From contig OX155962.1 in NCBI GenBank assembly GCA_944548615.1, forward strand, positions 2,817,298 through 2,881,297: a stretch of DNA of 64,000 nt, given 5' to 3'. A program made the translations under genes and the position numbers. Below, in pieces: positions 52,500 to 64,000 of the stretch (position 1 is the stretch's first letter; the number at the start of each line of letters is the position of its first letter). The stretch comes from Micropterix aruncella. Its lineage: Eukaryota > Arthropoda > Insecta > Lepidoptera > Micropterigidae. The notes beneath the pieces were generated by a model. That model was not told where the DNA came from and searched no databases. It saw only the letters and a list, made by a program, of their open reading frames with translations.

Positions 52500-54460
52500 G
52501 TCTGTCATCAACATTACCTACATCGTCACCGATCTCCTTTCTCTGAATAATTAATTACACACAAAGGTCACGCGCCTTTATTCTTTATAACAATAATTTA
52601 ACTCCAGCGTTCTCCTTATTGAAATGCACTTAAAATTTTGGCTATCTGTTATGTTAAAAAGTCGTCGCTTCGCAGAACGGCGGATGTCATGTGTCAAAGA
52701 AGACTTTTGGCGGCAACGAATATAGCGGAAGAAGCGTTTCTGTTTCTATTATCGCGTTCGGAGGCCAAACCGCCTAAATAAGACGATAAATAATTTAAAT
52801 GTTTCATTATTTTCTGAATGGTTTTGGGAGGAAGGAAGTTCAACGGATATAGCGCTGAGGATGGCTTCCTAGAAAATGACGCACAATGATATTTCTTTTT
52901 GTTTTTTTGTAAAATTTATATTACAGGAAATTTTCGCTACATATACATTTCATGAAAAATGAAATGCCTAACGACGAAAATGAAGCACGAGGATCCGCCA
53001 TTTTATTTTGCCCCGAAGCGAAACATAAAATGCATAATGCAATTCAAATAAATAGTCTGGATATATATACTTATATAATATACTATATACTACATATATA
53101 CTAATATAACACTACTATATACAGGATGTGACTACAGCAAGGGAATTTCTTGTAGTGGGTAAATCAGTACGACAAAGTAAGCAACTTTAGTAAAAAATAT
53201 GGAAAAAAAACATTTTTTTTTGTCAAATTTGTAAATTGCATATATTGAAGAAAACTCTGCGTCTCAGGCTGTGTGTATTTATTTATTTATTTATTTATTT
53301 ATTAATATTTCACACACATAAAAAACACTAGGTTAATAAGATTAAAATCTACCTTGTTGGAGTGATGCCCGTACTAAGGTAGACTTTTATGTATTCTTTT
53401 TTCCTTTTGTTTTTTTTTAGTTGCTAAGTGTAACTTAATGTAGCATTGTTTTATGTGGTAGCTCTATATTTACACAGATATTTTCTTATACAGCACTATA
53501 ACTAACCAATTTCTCCGTTGGTACACAGTTGTCTTATTGGGCCGAAATCCCATTGATTTTTTGGCGGTCAGTATATTTTCGTAAACCGTGGAATCGAAAG
53601 TGTTTAATGCGTTTTATTCTCACTATACGCGCTCTTCGACGACTATCCCATTCATTTAGATCAACCTCCTTTCATCACACCCGAAATCTTGGCTACTTGC
53701 TGGGAAAGTCTTGAGTTATAAAATCGATTGCTTATACGCTATACTTGCCCGTTCGTTGAAATTTAACAATGAAAAGACGCGAATGGGACTTTTTTGTATA
53801 TTTCTTTTACGCAGACGTTTTGTTTTGCGCTTTGTCCTGTTTAAATTCAAGCTAGCCTTTTTTGCAAGTAGCGTATTCATGTCGTTTTTGGGTCGAAGAC
53901 ACGCGGTCAAGGTTGAAAACCTCCGGCTGCTAATATACATACAGTTCATAATTACAGTCAAATATTATATGAAACGTGATTAGTATTGTAATGAGTCTCT
54001 TTGTTTTTTCTCGTTTTAAAGTGATGTAATTCAGGAACCATAAATTCTTCTACAATAGTTTTAATATTGGAATGAATATAGATATAAAAAACAGATAGAG
54101 TTGTAAATGCTGCGGACGAACCCTCTCAGGATGTTATAACTACCTTGCGTTTTTTTACCCAGAGATGTCCAAGGACTCACAAGGACTTTGGGATGAAAAA
54201 ATATACCGTCCAGTTCCGCCACGAGCCCGGCAGGGTCCAATCTCAAACCGCAAGGAACTGAGAAGGAAACCGAGCAACTCGCACCTGCCTATCAGGTTTG
54301 GACCGATATTTTTCCGACTTCTAGTCTGGCACAAAATTCGAAGTCGCTCCCGAAGCCTCTAACTACTTATTATTGGCGGTAAATTTGTCGTGAGCAAGTG
54401 GCTTCCTTTGCCCGCATGTTACTCAGGATCGGGATAAGTATAGGTGACAGTAGGTCAACA
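52500..54460. other. No gene recognised; MITE fragment and simple repeats
   Basis: A family M1 MITE end lies at 53121-53230 ('tatacaggatgtgac', 'gtgggtaaatcagtac'). (ATTT)n occurs at 53276-53304. The remainder shows no supported coding sequence. Confidence 0.45.
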
Positions 54461-54469
54461 TCTACTTAA

Positions 54470-55210
54470 GAACCGGCTTCTCAGGAAGCGCACATTTCCA
54501 GACTCCTGTAACCAGTCGGGAGATCGGATTAATCTGGTTGCAACTGGAAGTAAGGGCGCGAGTGTTGGCCCGAGGTGTGATTAACCTGGTTATCTCGCGG
54601 TAAGGCGTTAGTCTTTTACGCGCGAGTGGCGTAACTAGACAGTGGATTGTTTTCATCCCAAGTCTTCTACGCTCACCTCACGGGAGACAGAACGATCTAA
54701 TATCGTTAAAACTTCCTGAGGTGACGGGTTCGCCCGTCGTAGTTGACAGCTCTAGTTATTTCCAGACTCCCTTGATAATTCGCCAGATGCAGCAGGCGTA
54801 GCTAATAGCAGGCGAGCCAGTTCTTCCGGCGATTTTCAGATCAGAAACTGCTACAACTGCAGCTTAAAACTACAGGCAGAAATCCCTGAGGCCTTCCAAT
54901 GCAGTACTTCTTCGAGGAGTCTACCAGATGGGAGCTAAACCGTTAGTTGGGAACAGTTGGAGATGTCGACTACAACGGGCGAACCTGTCACCCCAGGAAG
55001 TTTTAACGATAATCATCGTTATGTCTCCGTAGGTTAACGTAGAAGACTTGAGGACGATTACAAACCTACCGTCCAGCAAAGCTAACATGCCCGTCAAAGG
55101 CCAACGCCTTTCTGACTACCAGTTTTGCCAGGATATCTCCGTCTGGATTCAACCATTAGGATACCGCCGCCCTCCCGACTGGTTACGGGAACTTTTGGGT
55201 CTACCTTGAT
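54470..55210. repeat. Dispersed repeat family D, two copies in opposite orientation
   Basis: 54500-54770 matches 56375-56625 ('ggaagtaagggcgcgagt', 'ggtgacgggttcgcccgt'). 54955-55150 carries the same end as reverse complement ('acgggcgaacctgtcacccc'). Confidence 0.65.
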
Positions 55211-56029
55211 ACAGGCTTCGGCCTAGTTATGCAGATTCTACATATATTCAATTCAATTCAATTTCAATTAGTTTTGTTAAATCTTTACAGATTGTTGAAA
55301 TTTACTTTATATGTAAAAAAAAATATTTCGAGGTTAACAAAGTACACTGATACATAGAAAACAATTAAGGGAAAAACAACAATAATAATATCATAACATG
55401 TAAACACTAATATAACACATCATTCTTATTTTAATGATTAATATACCCTAGATCGTACAGGAGCCGAAGGAGCTTCTTCCAAGACTTCCAAGACAAGAAG
55501 AATCTTCCAAACTTTACTAATCTTCCAAACAAACTTCGAACAATTTTTCGAAAAAGAATGACAATGTTCCTTATCTCAAATCTGTATTACATGATATTCT
55601 ATTTACATACTTGTTCTAGTAACTCTGAGTGTTTACAATCATGGGAATATCCAATTGGTCTCTTAGATGTACAGTAGATAAATCATACAGTATCGTTCGA
55701 ACATTATAATTGCAAATAAATATACATAGATTTGTTGATTCTACAAACTAACGCAAAGTTACTTCTGACAGTAGCGGTTTTTCTCGGGTGTTTAATTACG
55801 TGACATAAAGGCAGTTGTACACTAGATTATGTAAGTAGTTACTTAATATCTTTGATTAAATATGTTATGAGATTGCGCAACTCTATAGTATGATTTAGCA
55901 GCCCTTCCGACACGGCGAAATGCAGATGGCGCTGATAGTATTGACGGCCAAACTAATTTATTTAGCCATCTATAAATGAAATTGATTGTTTTATATATAA
56001 AAGACCATTTAATTATAAAAACCCAGGGA

Positions 56030-56625
56030 ACTAGTGGACCCTATTGAAGTTGGCCACGAAGACCCATTTATTCAGGGTCGGTCACACTCACGGATCAACA
56101 CCCATCCTGCGGCCTCCACGCATTAAGTGCGAACCCGGGTAGGACTTAGGCCTTAGGGCCAGTTTCCCCCAGGAGTTAAAAACGGTCTGGAAACAGTACT
56201 GTTTCCTATAGAGCGGGGGTAGTTGTTCACCTTACGGCGACTGATCTTGAAACGACCATCGGCTACCCCATTCCAGGTGAACAGCCGGGCAAAGAATGCC
56301 GTGGTCCGCGATAGATTTGGTAGACACCGTTTCACCGCTACGTAAGGGAGAAGACCGCGCAAGCGTCCTCGAACCCATAACCAGTCGGGAGACTGGCGTT
56401 GCAACTGGCAGTAAGGGCGCGAGTATCGGCCCACTGGTTGTCTTACCTGGCTATCTCGCGGTAAGGCGTTGGCTTCTTACGGGCATGTGGCGGAACTTGA
56501 CGGTGGACTGTTTTGTCCTAAGTCTTCTGCGCTCACCTCACAGGAGACAGAACGATCAAATTTCGATAAAACTTCTTGAGGTAACGGATTCGCCCTTTGT
56601 AGTCGACAGCTCTAGTTTATAATAA
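56030..56625 (+). repeat. Dispersed repeat family D, longest uninterrupted copy
   Basis: It aligns with 2440-2810 plus 21824-22135 without the BEL array and so shows the pre-insertion arrangement ('gatagatttggtagacaccgtttc'). No coding potential supported. Bases 55211-56029 before it are AT-rich with no recognised gene. Confidence 0.75.
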
Positions 56626-57544
56626 ATACCCTATAATTTAACCAAAGATAATAATAATATCATTCAATTATTATTCCTATCTATCGTATTTCTAAAATAA
56701 GCTGAATAAATCACATTAAATAATATCATTATAATCATTGACAATTCGGAGAAATATAATGCCACCTTTTAGTCTGTCTCAATATTAACTTGCTTTAATA
56801 TTTCATATTAAAATAGTAAGAGCTTTCACTGAGAAAAATGCACCTCAGTTTTAAGAGGAATTCCGAATAAATAAAGGGGTATTCCTCTTAAAAACAGACC
56901 CACAGTCCTTAAGCATTAAATAACAGGAAAAACGGTCATATTAATTTATCATTACCTGTCTTGTGAGAGGTGGGGCGTCAAAAATTGATGACGTCATCAA
57001 TGTAACCGGAAGACCTCATAAATCGTCAGTCGGAAGAAGGTTATTAACTTAGGAAACTACATTATGTCACGATAATGTATCGATAAGTTTGTCTAAAGTT
57101 TCACTACAATCCTTGTAAATTTCTCTTCTATCCTGATAATTTAACATGACAATACTGACGCTAACGAAAAAAATACTCATAAATCGTTGATGCTAGAACT
57201 GTTATATGATTAGTTGTGCCCTAGCACACTATCACTGTTCCTGATAAGTTATACTTACGATCCTCTTGATTCTCTCGAACATTGCCCATTACACTTTTAA
57301 TCCAACCTGATGTATTTTCAGGAAGTAGGATGATTCATGAATATAACCTGATATTTTATCATGAATTAGTAGATCTTTTTTATTACTTTACTATTATGTC
57401 TTAGTGCTTTTCCTGATGATTTATCAACCGAATACTGTTATCTGTATCTTTCGTACTGATACTTTATTAGTCCATTTAATCATACATCATCATTATTTCC
57501 TGTTGAAACCGCACACGATTTTATCGTGCCTTACCGAAACAAAA

Positions 57545-57690
57545 TTAGGTTCATAATGATCCAATCACAAGGGATTCTGAAGCTAGTCAAATGTTAAAGT
57601 TCTTAATCTTGAAGTTTGAACTTCAAAATCAGAACATAACTTTGACTAGCTGCAGAATCACCTGAGTGGAAGTCACATCATTATGGACCA
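57545..57690. repeat. Fold-back MITE
   Basis: The arm 'cataatgatccaatcacaag...gattctgaagctagtcaaa' pairs with 'tttgactagctgcagaatca...cattatgga', about 60 bp with mismatches. Confidence 0.65.
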
Positions 57691-58445
57691 ATTATGATTT
57701 TAGTATAGGCACGGTATGCAGTTTCCAGAAAGTAAGCTTAAAAAAATTGAAAAGAAAATAACAAGACTGAGTTCCACTATCTCTAGTAAATGTTATGTTT
57801 ATTATATTCTTTCAACGTTAGGCAAAAAATAAAGAGAGGATATATTTTAACCATAACTTTAACATTAACCAGAGATGGTGCAACTCACCCTTAGTTTAAT
57901 AATAAAGACAATATGATTTAATGCCTCTACCAACTAATATGAATGAAACCACAGAAATATTAAATTTTAATTTCAATTTATTTAATTAAAGGTGCAGGTT
58001 AATATGCTTAATTATAATTAACTTAACATTAATATGCACTTACATTCAAAGTTAAAATAATTCTCATTTACTACATATTTATTACTAGGTACATATTTAT
58101 TTTTAATTCGCAGCTGTCGATACAAAAAATAGAGAAAAAAACACAACATTTCAAATCTAGGACTATGTAATAAGACTACAAATCCTGCAAATTAGAGGTA
58201 TCCTCAGGATATCTCAACCTACTTTTCAGGATACACCGATTATTGGTACAATCTTTTAATGTAAATAAATTAAAATAATATCAAATAAGTCAAAGAATAA
58301 ATCAAAATCAAAATAATCAACAACAAATATCACTATAAAAATATTAAGAAATAGGCATAGATAAAATTCAAGTCAAAATTAAAATAATAGTTAAGTTAAC
58401 GAATAACCATTCATAACAAATCGAAAAATCTTTGACTTCTAACTT

Positions 58446-58605
58446 TCTTTTAATAACATATTCTTATACTGGTCCTTGAATATTCCAATTGACTTCGATC
58501 TCAATGCCATACCCAACCGATTCCATACAACCGCAGAATAGTTAGAAAAACTAAACTGGAAATTTGTGATTTTGTGTTTGGGAATTATCGCCAGTTTTTC
58601 TCGCG
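58446..58605 (-). pseudogene. LINE ORF2 C-terminal remnant
   Basis: FSNYSAVVWNRLGMALRSKS, then IGIFKDQYKNMLLKES and a stop: the 'S-SA---WN-LP--IR---SI--FK--L---LL' end of a CR1-type LINE. It lies just downstream of the last visible SAM-gene exon and may have displaced that gene's 3' end. Confidence 0.65.
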
Positions 58606-58715
58606 CCCGTGGTAAAAGGCCTGTCGGTTACGGTACCAGGTCATGAGAGAGTAGAGATAGGAAGAGAAAATGTAGAGAGAGTAGAAAATGCAAAGACTAA
58701 TAATATGTAACTTAC

Positions 58716-59069
58716 AATCAATAGTCCCGATGTACTCCTGGATGGTCTTCTTAAGGTAACCGTCCTTGGTTGATTGGGCCTTGGAGAAGGAAAGCTCCAC
58801 GATGCGTTTAGTGCTGCCGAGGAAGACTGTCAGCCCATCGCCATTCGCTGGGTAAAGCTTTTCAAAGTCCTGAAGGAGCAATTGGTAGCCTTTCGCAGAC
58901 TTCAGGATGGGGAACCGATTGAAATAGTCTGCCAAAGACCCCTTCTCGTGATAGAGGTAGCGAAGTCTCGCTGGAATTGTTGCGGTCCAAGCCTCCTCAA
59001 TCGACTGCCAAGGTCCAGGGTCGGGGCTCTCCAGAATTTTTAATTGTTCTTCCACTAACTGCGAGTCAC
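58716..59069 (-). CDS. SAM-domain gene exon 5
   Basis: Acceptor CTCACAG; encodes DSQLVEEQLKILESPDPG through KKTIQEYIGTI. Donor GATT|GTAAGT starts at 58715, so further coding sequence is expected. Confidence 0.65.
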
Positions 59070-60817
59070 CTGTGAGAAAGAACAAAAGTGTATATTTTCA
59101 CAATTTCAGGTTGATTCTTTTTGGAGACATAAGTATGGAATAGACGTAATAACGATCAATTAAAAAAAATGTGGTGGGTAAGAAGCCATATATAATTTTT
59201 CATTATTTTGAGGTATTTTTAATTAATTCAGCCAAATTCGCTGTTTGTGATTTTGAAAACAATTGTATTATACTGTCTGGAAGATATTGGAGAAGCATGA
59301 AATTCATTTAATATTTAGGCACATGACAAGGTACAAATTCATATACAAGGCAGAAAAATACCCTACCATTGTCTTGACACAGCAACGCACCGCATGAAGG
59401 TATAGCCAACTCAGTGGCAGTGTCGGAGGATTGCTGGCTGGTGGACGACTTGGACCGCGCTCGACGCATAGGTAGCAATGCGCCGTGATCGAAGGTGCTT
59501 CTTCCTTGTATTGTACGCACTATATAATATTCCAGAAGCATTTCTTTTAGTCTGGTAGACAGTCGCTGATAGGTACGGCGCATAGAAATGTCCCGGTGAT
59601 TCTTTGGGAAAGATTGTGCCAATTTGGAGGGAAAACTTTAAAAGTAATGACCCAGTAATGGGCTTGGTCGGGTCTCCTTGCAGTAGGTCCCTAATTAAAA
59701 TATTTGCAAGCTCTTTTCTTAGCTCCGGACTGAGCAAGCCTTGGTTGTGTTCGCCTTTTGTCAGTATGGCTCTCCCCTCTGCACACTTTTTGAGTATGTT
59801 ATGTACCTGTAATAGACAGCAATTTACCACAAATGTTTAATTTGATGAGAAAGAATAGTCAGCGCCGGTAAATTAAAGTGAAACCCAGGATTATGCATAA
59901 ACAGTCAACTCACCTCATTTGATTCGGGCTCATTTTCGGCTACAAGGTTAGACTGGGCCACTGAGCAATCTTCGCGGGTTCTATTACTGTCGAGATCATG
60001 TATCACTCTGTTGAGGAAACTGTTGAGAAATCCCGCTGAACTGTCATTAGTGCCCTAAGCAAAAAAAAAAATAAAATCATTAAAATATGATTGTGCCACG
60101 GAGAAAGGATTCATTAAATTAAAACAAAGAAACCATTTATAGGTTGGGGTATCCAAAGCCCATGGAAAAAAAACACAACCTAACCAGTCTACGTATGTCG
60201 TGCCGGGGGATGTCTTTATGATGTGCGGTCTGTGCACGAAACGGAATGCATCCCTAGATAGCGAGCATAACCCTAATAACAGAATTAAGATAGGAACACT
60301 AACCATGCTGTTTCCTGCCACTGCCATTTCCTGTTTCCACAGGTCTAAATTGGCTTTGAGTCTCAATTGGTCTCCAACGGGACCGATCAATTTTTCTATG
60401 TCTTCCCGGCCAAGCATTTGCAGGGTCATGCAGTCGATGCGTGCAGCTACAATGTGCACAACATACCATTAGGACATTGCCTACCAATTAAATTAATGTC
60501 AAGGAATCAAATAAAATTAAATAACAGAATACTAGGCGCTCTCATCTGTCATTGTTATCAAATTTAGTGTTTTAATGATATTCCGTTGCCAGAAAGGTCC
60601 GTTTTTTGTATAAAACCATTTCGGTGAAAAATGCACCGAAAACGCCACAAAACACACGCCACTTTTATTTTAAATTAGCCTAAAAACGATCATTCAACGG
60701 TTTTAACGGATCGCAGCGGGGAACTCAGGTTAAAAATATAGGAAACTTACCAGCAAATGCGTTAACATAATCCAGCAAACCCCATTTTACCACTAGATCA
60801 CTGGTGTACTGGTCCAT
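58716..60817 (-). CDS. SAM-domain protein of unknown function (five exons, probable frameshift)
   Basis: Exons are 60751-60817, 60304-60446, 59914-60054, 59367-59806 and 58716-59069, all with GT-AG borders and matching phases except for a shift inside exon 4. Exons 1-2 encode a SAM-like fold: VKWGLLDYVNAFA joined to ARIDCMTLQMLGREDIEKLI and GDQLRLKANLDLW. Exon 4 has LSPELRKELANILIRDLL and an IFPKE...GILYSAYNTRKK block, seen in multicopy uncharacterised proteins of insects and fish. Exon 5 has YFNRFPILKSAKGYQLLLQD. A terminal exon is not found; a LINE tail lies downstream. SAM domains usually self-associate or bind partners; the role here is unknown. It lies inside a candidate TIR element and may be transposon-borne. 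Confidence 0.7.
59367..59806 (-). CDS. SAM-domain gene exon 4, frame changes inside
   Basis: The entry frame from 59806 runs to a stop at 59411. The exit frame, compatible with exon 5, is open from 59622 to the donor ATG|GTAGGG at 59366. One surplus base near 59460-59480 explains both. Confidence 0.65.
59914..60054 (-). CDS. SAM-domain gene exon 3
   Basis: 47 codons, phase 0 at both ends; acidic and serine-rich linker. Acceptor GCTTAG, donor GAG|GTGAGT. Confidence 0.65.
60304..60446 (-). CDS. SAM-domain gene exon 2
   Basis: Acceptor TTGTAG ends at 60447; completes the SAM fold. Donor ATG|GTTAGT. Confidence 0.7.
60751..60817 (-). CDS. SAM-domain gene exon 1
   Basis: ATG at 60817 (MDQYTSDLVVKWGLLDYVNAFA). 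Donor CTG|GTAAGT. Confidence 0.7.
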
Positions 60818-61654
60818 TGTGTTGGAATAAATTGTTCGACGAAGTTTGCAGCACGGTTGCAGTACACAAAGATAATACAATAATGGCAGTACATAGCAAT
60901 CACTGACCATACAAGTAGCAATATTTGTTAACAATGGCGGCATCGCTTACCCGGTCAAAATGTCGCCTCAGCGTGCCCTAGCGGGAAGCAATGGAACTAC
61001 AACACCTGTTATATTAACGGTATTGAACTTCAAAGTTGTCATGATGACTCGACAAAATATAGTGCCGTCATGTTAACTAGATAGACCGTTATTTCAATAC
61101 AGGGTTTTTGACATGATGCACCAATACAGTTTCAGTAAGAACTAATAAAACATCAGGAAGGCATGATAAATAGGGGCCGTTAAATTACTGATATTATATC
61201 ATTACGAATCTTGATTATCTTGACGACATCTTGATATAATATCATTACGAATCTGATTATTTTTGAGGCAATGCCACAAATATTTTATCGGTAATCATAA
61301 TAAGAGCGTTTTGTTGTTCCGTTCCTGATGTTTTTTAGGTTAGCAAGGCGTTGTCAGGAAAGTTCCCATTAACCCTCCAGTACTTCCCAATACGATTGTG
61401 ACATCACTACCTTATCATGACAGCGTCCGGTTAGGTCTTCGTGAATTCCCAATGTAATGTGAAAACGTTTACTATTACATGCCCATTATCATGAATAGGA
61501 CGTTGATTTTGTCATTTCGAGTTTTATAAAACTCATAAAAATACAGGTGCGCCTTTTATTTTACAAAACAAACGGGTATTTTATCATTCTACTGATACTA
61601 ACGAATGACGTAACGATATTTTTCCGTTTCGACCAAATTGCTTTTTTCTCAGTG

Positions 61655-62348
61655 TTGATTATAAAATTCGTTTGTTATTATATTATTGTAATTAAAATAT
61701 ATTACCTTCTAATATTCGTATGTAAGTTGTCCGTTTAAAAATTTGCAAACCATTTTTCTACCACTCGCTGGTATCCGATTGAGCTGAAATTTGACATACT
61801 CATGTAAGTTCGGTGATAATGCAATAGTAAGGTACCGTCGCGCTGATTTTGTTATCGAGCCGGGATATAGGGACTGGAACATTTTTTTTATAATAACCGC
61901 CCTACCTATACAAACATACGTAATACGTCCGCTATATTGTCGCACGAACGCAACAAACCGTATCACGTACGTTGAAGTGCAAAAAGAAATACAAAAAAAC
62001 GAAACCCACAAAGCGTACTTGATACGTCAAATTGTTCCTACGATTCTAAATACAAAAAAGGTCATAAATGGGTCTATATTGTAAAATAAAATTCTTATAT
62101 ATTGTAACAAGTATTGTTATTAAGAAATCCAATAAAAAAACCCAACTCTTTTTACCTACTTTTTGAATAATAACCCAAAGGTAGGGCGGTTTAGCTAACG
62201 CACGCTCTTAAAATTTTACGATCCCAACCTGGGGGCGATTACCCACAAAGGGGTTAATAGGATTTTCTGAGGGGTAACGATAAATACAAGGATTGAATCA
62301 TCGTTCAGTCACAAAACAATATTAATATCAAAATCATCTACCTAATCA
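61655..62348. other. Unassigned, possibly TE-derived
   Basis: It contains 'attgagctgaaatttgacatactc' and 'cgagccgggatatag' phrases typical of dispersed lepidopteran elements. Open frames of about 100 codons exist on both strands at 61709-62084, but neither shows recognisable homology. Confidence 0.3.
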
Positions 62349-63516
62349 CTATAGTACGGCCAATATCAACGTGCACTTGGAGTCATAAATCATTAGGCCG
62401 GACCTCTCGCTCACACTCGCTGTCTTTCGCTCGCACTATAGGGATGCGTGTTTTAAAAATAATAATAGCAGTATCGATGGATTATCGATGTATCGATGGA
62501 ATATCGATGGATTATGATGGATCGATGGTTGGATCGATAAAGATGACAAGAGATATCGATGGATATTATAGATTATGATGAAAATTTTCGATGGGTTTAT
62601 TTGTAATAATTGGGTTAGTTAGTTTTAAACTCATTTATTAAGAAAATTTTTCATAAATACTCCACAAATTGACGCCGTCAGCTCTTGAGGTTTGATGAGG
62701 ATTGATGACAGAAATTTTTGCTGGGTCTCTTTTAAGTTCGTCAAAAAATGTCAAAACGTTATGGATAAGACACCGAGTTTGTATGTTAATATCGCCCTTC
62801 AACTTTAGTAATTCCACGTTACAAAATAATGTCTCCATTGATGGTTGTAAATCCTCCTTAGTTGCACTTTTAGAAATTGTACTGCACCGCACTGCTCGAC
62901 AGACAAACTCTAACTGACTGCCGGCAAACTACAATTGATTACAGAGCTACATTTAATTAGTAGACAATGACACAAATGCTTGAATTTGGTCGTTAAATAT
63001 TTTGCAATCGCTACTTTTATCTATCAGAATATTTCAATTCATCAGTTATGTATTTCGCAACACTGTAATGTATTGGCTTAGTCATTATTGATTTCTCTTG
63101 AATTCCCTTTATTCCCTGAAAGCTCATTATAATGATAGTGATGAAAGCGACACGAAGAATTTCAATTTTAATGCCATTTAAAATACCAAATCAAGAAACT
63201 CCACATTAAAAAAAAAGGTTAAAAAAACGATTTCTATAAAAAAATCCCGATGTATTTTTGTACGACATTCTAAATAATAAATATTTTTCATTTTGTTCGG
63301 CAACATTATAGGGAATTAAATAATGTAAGAAGTATAAATGTAAGCAATGATACAATGTCTACGCAACTACACATAAGTTTTTAAGAATATAAATTATTTG
63401 ATTTGATTTGAGTAAATTATCGATAAGCAACGTCGACTTGTTGGACATCCTTACGCGCGTCGTCCGGCCTAATGCTTTATGACTTCAGGTGCACATTGAT
63501 ATTGGCCCTACAATAG
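62349..63516. mobile_element. TIR element family T, copy 2 (1168 bp)
   Basis: Inverted relative to copy 1. The ends CTATAGTACGGCC and GGCCCTACAATAG are flanked by tca on both sides. The subterminal ATCGAT cluster is at 62470-62595. It keeps a coding remnant at 62638-62930 that copy 1 lacks. Confidence 0.8.
62638..62930 (-). pseudogene. Putative transposase C-terminus of family T
   Basis: The minus-strand frame ends with TRCLIHNVLTFFDELKRDPA, then KISVINPHQTSRADGVNLWS and a stop at 62638. I do not recognise the superfamily. Its place inside the TIR element and its absence from copy 1 suggest the last exon of the autonomous element's transposase or a captured fragment. Confidence 0.45.
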
Positions 63517-63714
63517 TCATTAAGGATTAGGCAATGCTTGGGTGCTAAGATCCTATTTGGTGGATGCAGGAATTTCCAGACACTGATATTGAAGCCTACG
63601 TACAATTCCTTGGATTTCGCGAATATAACACACTGAAAATAGATTTCGAAAAAACACAATTACAACATTTTGGATAGTACAACAACAACTACAGATTTTG
63701 AAAACACACAACTA

Positions 63715-63920
63715 GCAACTTTTTGGCACTCTTTTACGGTCCATTCTGCTCGTTTATGAAATCAGCTCCCTCACTTATCAGGCATGCACCTTCATTGCAC
63801 ACTTTCGAAATGTTGTTGGAGAAACATTTATTTCCTCACAGCCACTAACCAAATACCTCATCCTGTCCTCTCCTTTATCATTCCCTGGGCAAGCTTAGCA
63901 TTTATTGACATATATTTCTA
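63715..63920 (+). pseudogene. LINE ORF2 C-terminus
   Basis: WHSFTVHSARL, a stop in place of Trp, then NQLP, matching the 'SF---SARLWN-LP' end of LINE ORF2. Short and decayed. Confidence 0.55.
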
Positions 63921-64000
63921 TAAGTTTTTTTAAATTTAACTTTATTACTTTTGTGTGTATTGTACGGTGACAATTTAGAATTAGTTTATCAAATGGTTTC

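Larger units (their letters stand above)
56827..61654. mobile_element. Candidate TIR transposon carrying the SAM-domain gene (4.8 kb)
   Basis: The left end CACTGAGAAAAATGC and the right end (reverse complement CACTGAGAAAAAAGC) match at 14 of 15 bases. Flanks are TTT and TTG, a possible 2-3 bp duplication. Both subterminal regions (56950-57500 and 60980-61500) are rich in CCTGAT/ATCAGG and CATGAT/ATCATG motifs, like transposase-binding arrays of CACTA-type elements. The only protein gene inside is the SAM-domain gene; no transposase is seen. The termini are short, so this is an inference. Confidence 0.5.

Noticed and set aside
61709..62084. Overlapping 97-100 codon ORFs on both strands
   Set aside because: No recognisable domain; low-complexity, probably TE-derived non-coding sequence.

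Overview
The window reads as nuclear DNA of an insect, most likely a lepidopteran. It is AT-rich, has spliced genes with GT-AG introns, holds one adipokinetic hormone (AKH) family precursor, and is densely loaded with BEL/Pao, non-LTR, hAT, mariner, SINE and fold-back elements. No prokaryotic, tRNA or rRNA gene is visible.

Four cellular-type genes can be supported. An R-Ras2/Ras64B-type small GTPase lies on the minus strand with its start at 27475, its stop at 2183 and four coding exons. Cyclin H is a single-exon plus-strand gene at 36304-37275. The first coding exon of an AKH-family preprohormone lies on the minus strand at 44569-44751. A SAM-domain gene lies on the minus strand at 58716-60817 in five exons with a likely frameshift, and its 3' end is not seen.

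The third intron of the Ras gene is about 21 kb, and about 19 kb of it (2811-21823) is one retroelement array: LTR, internal, LTR, internal, LTR. The element is BEL/Pao on the minus strand, with a tRNA-Tyr-type primer site, a purine tract, gag (DUF1759, two zinc knuckles), protease (DUF1758) and the DUF5641 tail of integrase. The reverse transcriptase, RNase H and integrase core are missing. In their place is a decayed linker histone H1 gene: part of the globular domain plus a lysine/alanine-rich tail made of 15-residue repeats. The LTRs are unusually long (2.4-3.2 kb) because they carry a GC-rich minisatellite whose copy number explains nearly all of the length difference between them. One internal region is also interrupted by an ORF1-only jockey-like element with an 8-bp target duplication. 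A homologous empty copy of the insertion target lies at 56030-56625.

The rest (22-36 kb, 37-44 kb, 45-56 kb, 61-64 kb) is mainly decayed transposons: LINE 3' ends of several clades, a hAT C-terminus, mariner ends, a tRNA-derived SINE, fold-back MITEs, a pair of 1.1-kb TIR elements with clustered ATCGAT motifs, and a dispersed repeat family. The SAM-domain gene sits inside a possible 4.8-kb TIR element (56827-61654, ends CACTGAGAAAAA) with subterminal CCTGAT/CATGAT motifs, so it may be transposon cargo. The two findings I rate highest are the H1-carrying BEL element and this SAM-carrying TIR element.
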